From a virus, in IMG/VR virus record IMGVR_UViG_3300024964_000005, positions 1-40,071 of that record: a stretch of DNA of 40,071 nucleotides; one strand, written 5' to 3'. Shown here one piece after another: positions 39,464 through 40,071 of the stretch. Numbering within the stretch: the first letter of the stretch is position 1; each line of letters opens with the position of its first letter. Made by a program: the position numbers and the translations under genes. The notes beneath the pieces are model-generated. The model had not been told where the DNA came from. It searched no databases and saw nothing but the letters and a program-made list of their open reading frames with translations.

Positions 39464-39612
39464 GCGTCACATGCAAGCCCGTCGGGCGCGGCAACTGGTC
39501 GCCCCTGGTGCTGACCTACGCCGGCCCGCAGATGGCGCCCTTCGTCGTGCGCGTCGGCGAGCAGTTCAACCTGGCCGGCATCGTCTGGCGTGTTTGCAAG
39601 GTGGAAGCGTGA
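39460..39612 (+). CDS. 50-residue small protein
   Basis: A TTG-start ORF overlapping the previous stop (TTGA) and the following GTG (GTGA). The sequence is beta-like (SPLVLTYAGPQMAPFVVRVGEQFNLAGIVWRVCKVEA). Exact coupling on both sides supports translation. Function unknown. Confidence 0.6.
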   Translation: MSVTCKPVGRGNWSPLVLTYAGPQMAPFVVRVGEQFNLAGIVWRVCKVEA

Positions 39613-39899
39613 ACCAGCCCAACCTCACCCTGACCCGCACGCGCCGCATCGACTGGGCGCGCATCCTCGAAAACCTGCAGAAGGCCGGCATGTCAATGCA
39701 GCAGATCGCCGACGCAGTGGAGTGCGGCAAGTCCACGCTGTACGGCTACACCAACGAGGACTTGACCAGCGAGCCGGCCTACTGGGTGGGCCACTGCCTG
39801 GTGGCGCTGTGGGCGACGAAGTGCGGCGCCAGGCTGCAGGATGTGCCGATCAAGACCGTGCAGCTGTCGGTCTCGGCGATGCTGAAGGACATGGCCTAG
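39609..39899 (+). CDS. Small HTH protein, candidate late regulator
   Basis: A 96-residue protein with a GTG start. Residues about 15-50 form a helix-turn-helix (WARILENLQKAGMSMQQIADAVECGKSTLYGYTNED), resembling resolvase/XRE-type motifs. It is the last gene of the rightward early operon, and the final base of its stop codon is the first base of bipartite motif copy C. This is the position of lambda Q or other late activators. Its link to the motif is inference from position. Confidence 0.75.
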   Translation: MNQPNLTLTRTRRIDWARILENLQKAGMSMQQIADAVECGKSTLYGYTNEDLTSEPAYWVGHCLVALWATKCGARLQDVPIKTVQLSVSAMLKDMA

Positions 39900-39933
39900 A
39901 CGGGATTCCGACCCCGACCGAGGGCGACATTGC
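39899..39933 (+). promoter_or_regulatory. Bipartite late motif, copy C (start of the late region)
   Basis: GACGGGATTCCGACC (39899-39913), 12 bases, GACATTGC (39926-39933). It lies between the last early gene and the first late gene (ATG at 39989, the same as 48). This is the position expected for the main late promoter. Confidence 0.77.
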
Positions 39934-39945
39934 GGGCACTCAACC

Positions 39946-40071
39946 CCCGGCCAGCGCGCCGGCAGCCCGCAAGCAAGGAGCCCAGAAGATGGCCAAGCAG
40001 CCCACCCGCGTCCCCGGCGCACCCTCCGAAGCCGCCAGCACTCCGATCCCGGCCAGCGCGCCGGCAGCTGG
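39946..40071. repeat. Right copy of 126-bp terminal direct repeat
   Basis: Identical to 5-130. The upstream sequence here (ending caac ccc) is the natural junction because it continues from motif copy C without a break. The true circular genome length is therefore about 39,941 bases. Confidence 0.85.
39989..40071 (+). CDS. Duplicate 5' part of the first late gene, cut by window end
   Basis: This is the start of the same gene as 48-278, seen again because of the terminal overlap. Only the first 27 codons are inside the window. It is not a second gene. Confidence 0.85.
   Translation, partial: MAKQPTRVPGAPSEAASTPIPASAPAA

Overview
The window holds what looks like one complete genome of a temperate, short-tailed (podovirus) phage of about 39.9 kb. 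The last 126 bases (39946-40071) repeat bases 5-130, as expected for a circular or circularly permuted molecule cut at an arbitrary point. The virion genes follow the T7-type plan: T7-like portal, tail tubular proteins A and B, gp13/gp14-like and large internal virion proteins, and terminase. The capsid region resembles the Bordetella phage BPP-1 group (Bbp16-like cement protein, Bbp19-like small protein). High GC and these relatives suggest a Burkholderiales host; this is inference. No RNA polymerase, DNA polymerase, reverse transcriptase, diversity-generating retroelement or CRISPR array was seen.

Layout. (1) 48-23008, plus strand: late virion genes, with two small insertions among them (a free-standing HNH endonuclease at 7537 and a minus-strand membrane ORF at 15896). 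(2) 23013-25092, plus: a lipoprotein with a possible glycoside-hydrolase fold, holin, M15-type endolysin, and overlapping Rz/Rz1. (3) 25093-27655: attachment region with repeated integrase arm-type sites, a complete tRNA-Arg(UCU), then minus-strand genes for two different tyrosine recombinases flanking a DUF4224 protein. (4) 27700-33884, minus: leftward early operon with a RecE-like nuclease, its unidentified partner proteins and many small accessory genes. (5) 33918-35416: immunity region with operators, a leftward promoter, a CI-like repressor lacking the catalytic serine and its co-transcribed lipoprotein, a Cro-like gene and a tR1-like terminator. (6) 35497-39899, plus: rightward early operon with regulator, replication initiator, RecA-fold helicase, HNH protein, RusA resolvase and a final small HTH protein leading into the late genes.

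Most notable is a bipartite motif, GACGGGATTCCGACC-N12-GACATTGC, found three times in non-coding DNA (4644, 5887, 39899). A fourth copy, with an altered right half, lies inside the terminase gene (20490). All copies are on the plus strand and each lies just ahead of a late gene block: first virion genes, scaffold block, major capsid, tailspike and lysis. The copy at 4644 comes directly after a strong terminator. This looks like a phage-specific late promoter or activator site, and the HTH protein encoded directly before the 39899 copy is a natural candidate regulator. Other points of interest are an ADP-ribosyltransferase-like domain inside a virion protein, an origin-like dyad plus purine tract inside the replication gene, and a hairpin covering the tailspike start codon.
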